Assembly (NCBI RefSeq): GCF_013410455.1
Contig: NZ_JACCFW010000001.1
Span: forward strand, 2,682,929 to 2,746,928
Direction: 5' to 3'
Length of the DNA stretch: 64,000 nucleotides
Origin: Allobranchiibius huperziae
GTDB lineage: Bacteria > Actinomycetota > Actinomycetes > Actinomycetales > Dermatophilaceae
In this document: one piece after another, positions 1 to 7,648 of the stretch
How the letters are laid out: every line of letters starts with the position of its first letter
Position numbering within the stretch: position 1 is the stretch's first letter
Position numbers and translations under genes: made by a program
The notes under the pieces: model-generated
Database searches by the model: none
What the model was told of the DNA's origin: nothing
The model's input: the letters and a program-made list of their open reading frames with translations, nothing else

Positions 1-750
1 GCCGGAGGCCGATGTCGGGATTGTCACACCCGTGCCGCCGTTTCCGCCGCCGTTCGCACCGGTGCCGTTGTTGCCACCCGCGTTGCCGTTGTAGCGAGTG
101 GTGGGGCTTCCCGTGCCGGTGGCACCGTTTCCGCCGGCCCCACCCGTGGCGCCACTCGGAGCCGCTCCGCCGACCGCGGTGAGGGCGGTGCCACCGGCGG
201 TCGGGGTCAAGGTGACCGTTCCACCTGCGTTGGGGTTCGGTGTGGCGCTACCACCGGCGGTGCCGCTTGCGTTGTAGCCACTGGAGGATGCCGCCACCGC
301 GCCACCGCCCCCACCGGCGACGACGAACGGCTTGCCGGTGGAGTCCAGGATCGCCGTGCCGCCTCCACCACCGCGGCCGAGGTCGGCCGACGTCGATCCG
401 CCGTTGCCGTACCCCGCACCGCCCGTGCCCACACCCGCGGCACCACCGACACCGCCGACCACCACCGTGATCGTCGTGGCGGTACCGGGCAGGGTGATCG
501 TCCCCGAGATGGTCGCCCCCGAACCACCGGTCACCGCCGTACTAGCGTTGGCCCCACCAGCGCCGACGATCGTGTACGTCAATTTCGTCGTGCCCGCTGG
601 GATCGAATACTGGGTCGAGCCCACAGCGGGGGTCAGGGTGACGGGCGGACTTGCAGCCTCGGCGGGTGCGGCAGCGCCGATGGCGATGACCGGCACCGTC
701 CACGCGATGTGCCCCGCGATGACGCGCCGGGACGGGCCCGTGCGCTTCAT
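1..750 (-). CDS. Secreted glycine-rich protein, 3' end outside the window
   Basis: Open minus-strand frame running off the window edge (at least 250 residues). The start at 750 has an AGGAG box 9 nt upstream; an alternative ATG at 774 has a poorer site. The N-terminus (MKRTGPSRR, then a hydrophobic stretch ending near APAEA) reads as a Sec signal peptide with cleavage about residue 32. A short beta-type segment (VTLTP...YTIVGAGG) leads into a long Gly/Ala/Thr/Ser-rich region with many GG, GGAG and GGGGG runs, like the glycine-rich domain found in surface or secreted actinobacterial proteins. No enzymatic motif is visible. It may be a cell-surface or matrix protein, which would fit the EPS locus 3 kb away, but that is inference. 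The C-terminus, and so any sorting signal, is unseen. Confidence 0.72.
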   Translation of the reverse strand, partial: MKRTGPSRRVIAGHIAWTVPVIAIGAAAPAEAASPPVTLTPAVGSTQYSIPAGTTKLTYTIVGAGGANASTAVTGGSGATISGTITLPGTATTITVVVGGVGGAAGVGTGGAGYGNGGSTSADLGRGGGGGTAILDSTGKPFVVAGGGGGAVAASSSGYNASGTAGGSATPNPNAGGTVTLTPTAGGTALTAVGGAAPSGATGGAGGNGATGTGSPTTRYNGNAGGNNGTGANGGGNGGTGVTIPTSASG

Positions 751-1035
751 GCGAGTCGGCTCCTGCGTACTCATCCCGTAATTCCTAGAACTTTCTCTTT
801 ACCACACAGAATTTTTTCAGTGCGGATTCAGCTGATGTTCAGATCGCAACGCCGCATCTCTTGACCGCGACCAGACCAAAAATATACCAATGCCAGTCCA
901 ATCGGGCTCTTAGGCGTCCGCGAGTCGAGCGTTCATCGAGCAGTCACCGCCGAGGCGCTCTCGCCCGAGGAAACCGGTCACCATGCGCAGCCGTCGGGTC
1001 CAGCCGGATGGACCACGGACCCGGCCGGCACGTGA
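751..1035. other. Intergenic region, AT-richer than its surroundings
   Basis: Non-coding stretch between the start of the glycine-rich gene and the 3' end of the regulator gene. The part near 781-900 is clearly AT-richer than the neighbouring genes and must hold the promoter of the glycine-rich gene on the minus strand, although no convincing -35/-10 pair was found there. On the plus strand a good sigma-70-like pair is present (listed separately at 861-888). No gene is supported here. Confidence 0.5.
861..888 (+). promoter_or_regulatory. Orphan plus-strand promoter-like pair
   Basis: TTGACC at 861-866 and TATACC at 883-888, separated by 16 bp. It points into the 3' end of the minus-strand regulator gene. 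No plus-strand gene follows: the first ATG gives only a 7-codon frame. It could make an antisense RNA or be a chance match in an AT-rich patch. Confidence 0.3.
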
Positions 1036-2580
1036 TCACCCGGCCAGACCAAGGTGGCCGCTGCCCGGGGTCGGCGTGACGTCGGTGATGGCGGGTCCTG
1101 TGCGCCCCCACCACTCGGCCATGTACTGCACTTCGCTGCCGGCGATGCTCGGATTGGTGCGGAACCATTGCAGATCGGGATGGTTGCTCATCCCCGCGGC
1201 GAACACTGCCGCCGGTGCCAGCACCGGGTCGTCCGCCAGGCCTGCCAGGTCGACCTCGTCGGGTACGCACCCGGCGTGGGCGAGGGCCTGGAGCAGCGCG
1301 AACCGCTCGCCAGAGGTGACCATGAGCTCGACCAGTTGCTGCTGCTGCCCGGGGCGTGCGAGGTAGGTGAGCACGTGTGCCGCCGCTTGCGCCGCATACG
1401 GCTCGGCCGGGTCGACCATCTGCTGCACGGCAACGTCGGCCAGGACGTCCCGATAGGGACTGGCTGCCAGCATCAACAGCGAATGCTCCTGGCGTTCCAC
1501 GAAATCGGGCGACAGCGCCTCGCGCAGGAGACGATCCAACATCGGGTCGTCCAGCCCCGACTCCCGCAGTGCGGCAAGCCGGTAGCTGCTGAGGGCGGCC
1601 GGGCTCTGCACCCGAGCACCCGCGGCGGTCGGTGCCGGGTAGCGCCCCAGCCTGGCCACGACCTGCTGGGTGAGGGTCGCCGACAGACGCTGCGCGAGCA
1701 TGAACGCGGGTCGGCCGCGATCCATCCCATCGCTCGCGGCATGGATGATCGCGCGACTGAGGTCGGGGACCAGGTCCCCGGGAAGCGTGCCGCGGCAGAT
1801 CGAGTTGAGCAGACCGTAGGCCGCACCCCACTGCTGCTCGCCCTCGGACCGCTCGAAGAGGCCCACCAGCCAGCGGAGCACGGCAGGGTCGGCACTGGTG
1901 CCGAGGACGGCCACGACCCGGGCGGAACCACGGGCTCCCTGCTCGGAGGAGACGCGCTCGACCGAGTCGAGCAGAATCCGGCTCGCGTCACCATCGGCCA
2001 GCAGCGACCCCACTGTGTGCAGTCGAGTCGTCGATGCGTGGTGCACCGATCGCATTGCCTCGGACAGCAGTTGATCCACCCAACTGTTCAGCACCGACGG
2101 CGGGAGCACCGGCCCGGTCGGTCGCGTGATGACGTCGGCCACCTGCATCCAGTCGGTCCCGAGCATGGCACCGGCGGGCACCCTGGTCTCCCAGTCGCCG
2201 AGGGCAGCGCCGAGCTGCACGCGCGACATCGGTGCATGCGCTTCCGGTGCGATCGCCGGACCGAACATCCGGTCGATGCCACAGATGACCCCGACAAGAT
2301 GTCCGGCAGGCAGGCTCAACGCCGCTTCGTAGGCGCGGACCACCGAGAGCGGGACTCGTTCGGCACCGGTTTCGTAACGGCACAGGGTGCTGGGGCCCAG
2401 GTGACAACCCTGCGCTCGAAGCATCTCCAGGAACTTCCCTGCCGGGCCCGGCACTGTCGCGAGCCTGCTGAGCCGCAGCAGCCACGCGATGCGCGCCTGC
2501 GGGTCGACGCTGCGCCCACGCAGCGGTGTTCGGTCATACGGCATGGCGACCGGACGGCCACGCCCCGGAACCCAGCTCAT
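1036..2580 (-). CDS. XRE-type helix-turn-helix regulator with long alpha-helical C-terminal region
   Basis: Predicted protein of 514 residues. An N-terminal helix-turn-helix lies at about residues 30-95; it includes LGPSTLCRYETGAERVP, where STLCRYETG resembles the recognition helix of Cro/C1 regulators. About 400 residues of mostly helical, Leu/Ala-rich sequence follow with HEAT-like periodicity and no enzymatic motif. The ATG at 2580 (or GTG at 2583) overlaps the stop codon of the upstream ATP-grasp gene (GTGATGA), with GAGGGGG just upstream, so the pair should be cotranscribed and translationally coupled. Its place beside the EPS locus suggests control of that locus, but no target site was found. 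The long C-terminal part is unusual for an XRE regulator and may sense a protein or metabolite. Confidence 0.75.
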   Translation of the reverse strand: MSWVPGRGRPVAMPYDRTPLRGRSVDPQARIAWLLRLSRLATVPGPAGKFLEMLRAQGCHLGPSTLCRYETGAERVPLSVVRAYEAALSLPAGHLVGVICGIDRMFGPAIAPEAHAPMSRVQLGAALGDWETRVPAGAMLGTDWMQVADVITRPTGPVLPPSVLNSWVDQLLSEAMRSVHHASTTRLHTVGSLLADGDASRILLDSVERVSSEQGARGSARVVAVLGTSADPAVLRWLVGLFERSEGEQQWGAAYGLLNSICRGTLPGDLVPDLSRAIIHAASDGMDRGRPAFMLAQRLSATLTQQVVARLGRYPAPTAAGARVQSPAALSSYRLAALRESGLDDPMLDRLLREALSPDFVERQEHSLLMLAASPYRDVLADVAVQQMVDPAEPYAAQAAAHVLTYLARPGQQQQLVELMVTSGERFALLQALAHAGCVPDEVDLAGLADDPVLAPAAVFAAGMSNHPDLQWFRTNPSIAGSEVQYMAEWWGRTGPAITDVTPTPGSGHLGLAG

Positions 2581-3581
2581 CACGCCCCCTCGACGCGAGC
2601 CGTGCGACTACGCAGCTCGACGGGCGCACCCGGAGCATTCCCGTGCCGGCGTACGCCGGACGACGGCGGCGCGGGGTGATCCCGCAGGACCGCGTCGAGC
2701 ATCTCCGGGTTCAGGCCACTGTGCGGCCCGAAGCACGCCTGCACATCGAGCACCATCGGCAGTCCGTCCGCGCCGCGCCGGACTCCCACCTCGAGGGGGC
2801 CGGTCAGGCCGAGAGCGCGGACCGCGGCCCGTGCGACTCCCTCCACCCCGACGGCGTGATCGTCCCCGACCAGGGTCATCGTGGCCTCCGTGTCGTCCCG
2901 GACGGACTCCTCCAACACCGTCGAGAGCCGGCCCTTGCCGTCCAGCGGCCGATAGAGGACGACGGAGTATGCCGGTCCGGGGACGAACCGTTGCACGAAC
3001 CAGTCATCGCTCATGGCCGACCAGTCCACGTCGTCCGAGCCATTGAGGACCGTCGCCGCTTGCGCTCCGCTGGCCCAACGGGAGCGCAGCGTCAGCTGAC
3101 CGCCCATCGCGTCCAGCGCGTCCTCGGCGTCGGCGAAGTCGCTCGGGACGCCGAAATCGGGGACCCCCACTCCATGTGACCGCAGGCTCCACGCGGTCAG
3201 CAACCGGTCGTGCGCCGTACCGGTGGGCCCGGGCCCCGGGACGACGACATCGACGCCGAGTGAGAGTCGACCGACCGAGATCGCCGGTAGGGCGTCACTA
3301 CTCGCGGGTATGACGAGGTCGATGCCGTAGCGCTGCACGATCCGGGCCAGAGCGGGCAGGAAGCCGGGGTTCGTCGGCTCGGGCATGAGGTGGCACACCG
3401 CTGACGGGAGGCACATCGGCCGGCTGTCGGCGCAGTGCACCTGCAGGCCTCGGGTGGCCAGTTGCTCCACCAGGACATGTCCGGCAGCGCCCTCGGCGCC
3501 CGTGACGAGGATGCGGCGCCGTCCGGCCGTGAACTGCGGAGTCTCCCGCCCGTAATTCGCGTGCGGCTGATGCTCTGACAA
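2580..3581 (-). CDS. CarB-like ATP-grasp protein with N-terminal Rossmann region
   Basis: Predicted protein of 333 residues from a TTG start at 3581, chosen because AAGGGG lies 6 nt upstream. The frame is open to a GTG at 3656, but that start has only a poorly spaced GAAGG. The N-terminus carries a nucleotide-binding loop (RRILVTGAEGAAG); residues to about 110 resemble the pre-ATP-grasp domain of carbamoyl-phosphate-synthase-like proteins (IDLVIPASSDALP). The C-terminal half looks like an ATP-grasp fold (VQRFVPGPAYSVV, then LDVQACFGPHSGLN). In that last motif the usual Glu and Asn metal ligands (EINPR type) are replaced by Asp and Gln, so catalysis is uncertain. Cotranscribed with the XRE regulator downstream. 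The substrate is unknown; a ligase acting on an EPS or peptide precursor, or a sensor derived from one, is possible. Confidence 0.68.
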   Translation of the reverse strand: MSEHQPHANYGRETPQFTAGRRRILVTGAEGAAGHVLVEQLATRGLQVHCADSRPMCLPSAVCHLMPEPTNPGFLPALARIVQRYGIDLVIPASSDALPAISVGRLSLGVDVVVPGPGPTGTAHDRLLTAWSLRSHGVGVPDFGVPSDFADAEDALDAMGGQLTLRSRWASGAQAATVLNGSDDVDWSAMSDDWFVQRFVPGPAYSVVLYRPLDGKGRLSTVLEESVRDDTEATMTLVGDDHAVGVEGVARAAVRALGLTGPLEVGVRRGADGLPMVLDVQACFGPHSGLNPEMLDAVLRDHPAPPSSGVRRHGNAPGAPVELRSRTARVEGA

Positions 3582-4037
3582 TGCGTGCCCCTTGGAAGGT
3601 CCCGAAAGGGAATAGCGCCGCGGCCCATGTGGTCGTGGCGCACTGATCTGGCGCACCGACCTTCGGAGACCGGTGCGTTTTATGAGAGGAAGATCGCCGC
3701 CCCCAGGTGGCTCGGCTTCTTCAGGTCTTGATTGGCTGCGAACGTAAGCCCTTACCTTTTCCTGGTCAAGCGTTTACGTTTTATTTACCTTTCGTTGACT
3801 GCTACTTACCGCTGGTGAACAGCGTCAAGTGTGTGTTACCGCAGGTCAGCGGGCCGACACATGCCCGTGAGGCCTGCCGGACAATCCCAAGGAGATGATG
3901 ACCCCCTCCTGTCCAAGAGGTGGGGGTATTGCCGATTTTTTGCAGGGCTTCTTTCGCGCTCGCAACAGCTCGGCGCCGTATTGCAAGGCTCCCTAGTCTG
4001 CTCGCCACACGGCCACCCGGCACAGGACGGGAGACCT
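3582..4037. other. Divergent promoter region upstream of the EPS plus operon
   Basis: 456 bp without a supported gene. It separates the minus-strand ATP-grasp unit from the plus-strand EPS operon, so it must hold both promoters. It is AT-richer around 3730-3830. A hairpin followed by six T residues is present at 3901-3941. A TAGTCT at 3994-3999, 38 nt before the first EPS start codon, is a candidate -10 without a clear -35. A 34-codon frame begins at the ATG pair 3895/3898 next to AAGGAG, but the Shine-Dalgarno box touches the first ATG, so it is not annotated as a gene. Confidence 0.5.
3901..3941 (+). promoter_or_regulatory. Hairpin plus T-run in the EPS operon leader (possible attenuator)
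   Basis: ACCCCC at 3901-3906 pairs with GGGGGT at 3922-3927, with additional CCT/AGG pairing inside, and six T residues follow at 3936-3941. It lies about 100 nt before the first EPS gene. If transcription starts upstream of it, it could act as an attenuator. The T-run begins 8 nt after the stem, which is far for a standard intrinsic terminator. Confidence 0.35.
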
Positions 4038-4475
4038 ATGAGAGGAGTCGGCGTGAGGGGTTGCGTTGGCTATGCGCCGGGGGTGTACGACCTCTTCCAT
4101 GTCGGCCACCTCAACATCCTGCGGCGAGCCCGCGAGCGGTGTGACTACTTGATCGCGGGAGTCGTCTCCGACGAGATGGCCGAGCGGGCCAAGGGGCGGA
4201 CCCCGGTCGTCCCGACATCAGAACGGCTGGAGATCATCCAGCACATCGTCTTCGTCGACGAGGCGATCATCGAGACCGTCCCGCGCAAGTTGGACACCTG
4301 GCGCGAGCATCCGTTCGACGTCATCTTCAAGGGGGACGACTGGCGCGGTACCGCGAAGGGCGACCGGCTCGAGCAGGATTTCGCCGCGGTCGGAGTGACC
4401 GTGTGCTACCTGCCGTACACGATCCACACATCGAGCACGTTGCTGCGGGAGGCGTTGCACCATGCCGCGTCGTGA
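4038..4475 (+). CDS. Cytidylyltransferase-like nucleotidyltransferase
   Basis: Predicted protein of 145 residues, the usual size of the glycerol-3-phosphate / ethanolamine-phosphate cytidylyltransferase family. GVYDLFHVGHLNIL near residue 14 contains the HxGH nucleotide-binding signature, and YTIHTSSTLLR near the C-terminus occupies the place of the family's RTxGISTT motif. The family activates a phospho-alcohol with CTP to give a CDP-alcohol. ATG 4038 has GGGAG 4 nt upstream; GTG 4053 with GAGGAG 5 nt upstream is an equally good start. It is the first gene of the plus-strand EPS operon, and the next gene encodes a CDP-alcohol phosphotransferase, so the two probably form a CDP-alcohol supply-and-use pair. 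The alcohol (glycerol, inositol, ethanolamine or other) cannot be read from the sequence. Confidence 0.85.
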   Translation: MRGVGVRGCVGYAPGVYDLFHVGHLNILRRARERCDYLIAGVVSDEMAERAKGRTPVVPTSERLEIIQHIVFVDEAIIETVPRKLDTWREHPFDVIFKGDDWRGTAKGDRLEQDFAAVGVTVCYLPYTIHTSSTLLREALHHAAS

Positions 4476-4518
4476 GGCAGCGGCGAGCACCTCGGTCACA
4501 CCGGGCGGGGCGAGCTGA

Positions 4519-5286
4519 GTGTCCGTCGCACAGCGCAGCCCGGTGACCAGCCGCACACCCGACGAAACCCTGCGCCAGACGATCCAGCGGCTCTCCGGTG
4601 CGCAGAAGACCTCCAAGGGTGCGCCGGCCTACTCCCGGTTCGTCAATCGCAAGGCCGGCCGCCTGATCGCCGCGGTCGCCTACCACTGCCACCTCACGCC
4701 CAATGCCGTCACGCTGATCAGCGCGGGGTGGTCACTGGCGGGTATCGCGTTGCTCGTGTTCGGTTCACCGACAACGGCTCTCGGCATCGTCGTGACCCTG
4801 TGCCTGGCCATCGGGTACGCGTTCGACTCCGCCGACGGCCAGCTGGCCCGGCTCCGCGGCGGCGGCTCGCCCGCCGGCGAATGGCTGGACCACGTGGTCG
4901 ACAGCGGGAAGGTCTGCGCGCTGCACCTCGCGGTACTCGTGTCCTTCTATCGCGCCGGCGACTCTGCCCGCGAGCTGCTCGTCCCGTTGATGTGGACCTG
5001 GGTCGCCAGCGTGCTGTTCTTCGTCATCATCCTCAACGACCAGCTGCATCGAGCACGGGGCACCGCGCCGGCGAAGGATGCTGCGGCGCCCGTCCTGCGC
5101 AGTCTGCTCGTCGCGCCCACCGACTACGGCGTTCTGCTGCTGACCTTCGTGCTCATCGGGCAGCACCAGCTCTTCCTCTGGGTCTACGGACTCCTGCTGG
5201 TGGCGAACATCGCGTATCTGGCAGCCGGCCTGGCGAAGTGGTTCCGCGCGTTGTCGCACCCCGAGACCACGGGTGCGCCCGCATGA
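4519..5286 (+). CDS. CDP-alcohol phosphatidyltransferase family membrane enzyme
   Basis: Predicted protein of 255 residues with a GTG start. The diagnostic motif DxxDGxxARx8GxxxDxxxD is complete (DSADGQLARL, then GEWLDHVVD) at about residues 106-131, so the metal- and CDP-binding site should work. Several hydrophobic segments (around residues 65-100, 140-180 and 195-240) make it an integral membrane protein. The family moves a phospho-alcohol from a CDP-alcohol, or a phosphatidyl group onto an alcohol, with release of CMP. Beside a cytidylyltransferase in an EPS operon, its acceptor may be a lipid or the growing polysaccharide; this is inferred from context. It overlaps the next gene by ATGA (5283-5286). 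Confidence 0.88.
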   Translation: MSVAQRSPVTSRTPDETLRQTIQRLSGAQKTSKGAPAYSRFVNRKAGRLIAAVAYHCHLTPNAVTLISAGWSLAGIALLVFGSPTTALGIVVTLCLAIGYAFDSADGQLARLRGGGSPAGEWLDHVVDSGKVCALHLAVLVSFYRAGDSARELLVPLMWTWVASVLFFVIILNDQLHRARGTAPAKDAAAPVLRSLLVAPTDYGVLLLTFVLIGQHQLFLWVYGLLLVANIAYLAAGLAKWFRALSHPETTGAPA

Positions 5287-6476
5287 CCCCGACCCTGCTC
5301 ATCGCGAACCCTTCGGCGGATGTCTACGGCTCGGACCTGCAGATGCTCCAGACCGTATCGGCGATGCGCGGCCGAGGCTGGCGAGTGGTCGTGGCCATCC
5401 CCGGCAACGGACCGTTGGTGCCCCTCCTCACCGCACGCGGCGCGGAGGTCGAATTCCTTTCCTTCCCCGTGGTGCGCCGATCGAACATGTCCGCCGCCGG
5501 GATACTTGCTCTGGGCGTCGACGCCGCGCGGTCGCTGCCGGGCATGCGGCGCCTCTTGAAGTCCGTCGCTCCCGACGCCGTCTACGTGAACACAGTCACC
5601 ATCCCCTGGTGGATCACCGCGGCGCGATCCGGCCGAATCGGTGTGGTCTGCCACGTGCACGAAGCGGAGGCGGAGGATCGCCGAGCGATCAGAGTCGCAC
5701 TGAACACACCATTGCTCGCTGCCAATTCGCTCATCGCCATCAGTCCGTCGGTGGTGGATGCGACCGTTCGCGACGTGCCGGCGCTGAAGCGACGGACACA
5801 CCTGATCTACAACGGTGTCCCCCAGCCATCCGCCGAGCCCACCGCCGCCCCGGAACCACGGCCGTTCCGGCTGGTCGTCATCGGGCGCCTGTCGCCGCGC
5901 AAGGCGCCTCACATCGCACTGGAGGCTGTGGCTCAATTGCGTCGCGCCGGACGCGACGTCCGCCTGGAAGTCTGTGGGACGCCGTTCGCCGGGTACGAGT
6001 GGTACGAGGAGGAGCTCCGCGCCCGCGCCGAGGACGACGACCTCGCAGGCTCGGTGACCTTCTCCGGATACGTCTCACCCGTCTGGCCGGCACTCGCCCG
6101 ATCGCACGCCGTCCTCGCGCCGTCCCTGCGCGAACCCTTCGGAAACGCCGTGGTCGAAGCGCAATTCGCGTGCCGGCCGGTCATCGCCGCCGCCGCGATG
6201 GGACACCTCGAAACTGTTCAGCACGAGGCGACGGGCCTGTTGGTCCCCCCAGGGCAGGCCGATGCGATGGCTGCCTCAGCGGCTCGCCTGATGGATGACC
6301 CGGGCTTGGCGACGTCCCTGGCCCAGAGGGCGAGGGTCCGCGCTCTCGACCGGTTCACGGTCGACCGCTACGGCACCGAGGTTGCCGACCTCATCGGGGG
6401 CCTGTGCCGTGATCGCCGCCAAGCGCACAGGCACGTTGCGTCCACCCGACCACGAGAGGTCGTGCGTGGCGCATGA
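5283..6476 (+). CDS. Glycosyltransferase, GT4-like (GT-B fold)
   Basis: Predicted protein of 397 residues with no signal peptide. The N-terminal acceptor domain has a glycine/serine region (ADVYGSDLQML). The C-terminal GT1/GT4 domain starts at about residue 195 (RLVVIGRLSPRKAPHIALEA) and carries the EPFGNAVVE (Ex7E) motif that contacts the nucleotide-sugar. It probably adds one sugar to the EPS repeat unit on the cytoplasmic side. The ATG overlaps the preceding stop codon (ATGA), and its own stop overlaps the next start in the same way, so translation along the operon is coupled. Donor and acceptor sugars are not predictable. Confidence 0.9.
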   Translation: MTPTLLIANPSADVYGSDLQMLQTVSAMRGRGWRVVVAIPGNGPLVPLLTARGAEVEFLSFPVVRRSNMSAAGILALGVDAARSLPGMRRLLKSVAPDAVYVNTVTIPWWITAARSGRIGVVCHVHEAEAEDRRAIRVALNTPLLAANSLIAISPSVVDATVRDVPALKRRTHLIYNGVPQPSAEPTAAPEPRPFRLVVIGRLSPRKAPHIALEAVAQLRRAGRDVRLEVCGTPFAGYEWYEEELRARAEDDDLAGSVTFSGYVSPVWPALARSHAVLAPSLREPFGNAVVEAQFACRPVIAAAAMGHLETVQHEATGLLVPPGQADAMAASAARLMDDPGLATSLAQRARVRALDRFTVDRYGTEVADLIGGLCRDRRQAHRHVASTRPREVVRGA

Positions 6477-7648
6477 GTCACACGACAGCAGCCGGAGCGG
6501 TATCGCCGCCGACGGTCCGAATTCTGGGGACGCATGGAATCCCCGCCGCGTACGGCGGATTCGAGACCGCGGCCGAGAACGTAGCGCTCTACCTCCACGC
6601 CCACGGGTGGCGGGTGGTCGTCTACTGCCAGGAGCAGGGTGTCGGCCCGATGCGGGAGGACGTCTGGCGCGGCATCGAACGCGTCATCGTGCCGGTCGAC
6701 CGCGACGGATGGCTCGGCACCTCGACCTTCGACTGGATCACCGTGAGGCACGCGGCACGCCATCGTGACGTGTGTCTGACGTTCGGGTACAACACCGCGA
6801 TCTTCAACGTGCTGCAACGGATTCGTGGCATCCCCAACGTCATCAACATGGACGGCATCGAGTGGTCCCGCGCCCGGTGGGGGAAGTTGCGCCAGGCGAT
6901 CCTCTACACGAACGAGCGGATCGCGTGCGCCGTGGGCGATCACCTCATCGCCGACCACCCCTGCATCAACGATTACCTCGAGCGCAAGGCACCGGCACGC
7001 AAGATCTCGACGATCACCTACGGCGCCCACCGCGTCAGCGAGGCATCGACCGAGCCCGTGCTCGACATGGGGCTGACGCCCGGCAACTACCTCACGTTGA
7101 TCTGCCGCCCGATCCCGGAGAACTCGATCCTCGAGCTGGTGCAGGCGTTCTCGGCGAAGTCCCGCGGACATCAGTTGGCGATCTTCGGCAACTACACACC
7201 CGACACCGATCCCTACCACCGAGCCGTGATGGACGCGGCGAGCGACGAGGTGCGCTTCGTCGGTGCGATCTACGAGCCGGCGCAGGTCGCGGCGCTTCGC
7301 CTGCACAGCGCGATCTACCTGCACGGCCACACGGTCGGTGGCACGAACCCGTCGTTGGTCGAGGCCATGGCGGTGGGCAATCCCGTTGTGGCGCACGACA
7401 ATCCGTACAACCGTTGGGTAGCAGGCGACGGTGCGCTCTACTTCGACGACGTCGAGTCGGCGAGCAGCTGCATCACCGAGCTGCTCGACTCAGCCGACCT
7501 GCGCGAGTCGCTGTCGGCGGCGAGCCGAGCGCGGCACGCCCGTGAATTCACCTGGGAGCACGTCGCCGGCCAGTACGAGGCCGTCCTGCGGCAGTTCGCG
7601 ACGTCCCATGACAGATCCGCCAGGACGAGAGCAGGAGTAGGAACATGA
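6473..7648 (+). CDS. Glycosyltransferase with N-terminal DUF1972 domain
   Basis: Predicted protein of 391 residues. The N-terminus, ILGTHGIPAAYGGFETAAEN, is the signature of the DUF1972 domain of rhamnosyltransferase-type GT4 enzymes of bacterial EPS and antigen clusters. NVINMDGIEWSRARWG near residue 123 and GHTVGGTNPSLVEAMAVGNP near 283 fit the same family; the latter is the nucleotide-sugar-binding segment. Rhamnose transfer is common for the family but not proven here. It is linked to its neighbours by ATGA overlaps at 6473-6476 and 7645-7648. Confidence 0.9.
   Translation: MSHTTAAGAVSPPTVRILGTHGIPAAYGGFETAAENVALYLHAHGWRVVVYCQEQGVGPMREDVWRGIERVIVPVDRDGWLGTSTFDWITVRHAARHRDVCLTFGYNTAIFNVLQRIRGIPNVINMDGIEWSRARWGKLRQAILYTNERIACAVGDHLIADHPCINDYLERKAPARKISTITYGAHRVSEASTEPVLDMGLTPGNYLTLICRPIPENSILELVQAFSAKSRGHQLAIFGNYTPDTDPYHRAVMDAASDEVRFVGAIYEPAQVAALRLHSAIYLHGHTVGGTNPSLVEAMAVGNPVVAHDNPYNRWVAGDGALYFDDVESASSCITELLDSADLRESLSAASRARHAREFTWEHVAGQYEAVLRQFATSHDRSARTRAGVGT

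Noticed and set aside
1-750. PE_PGRS-like mycobacterial protein
   Set aside because: The Gly-rich part is similar in composition, but the N-terminus is a Sec signal peptide, not a PE domain.
207-781. Plus-strand frames rich in Pro/Arg/Ala at the window start
   Set aside because: They are the complement of the glycine-rich minus-strand gene, which has a signal peptide, a ribosome site and a sensible composition.
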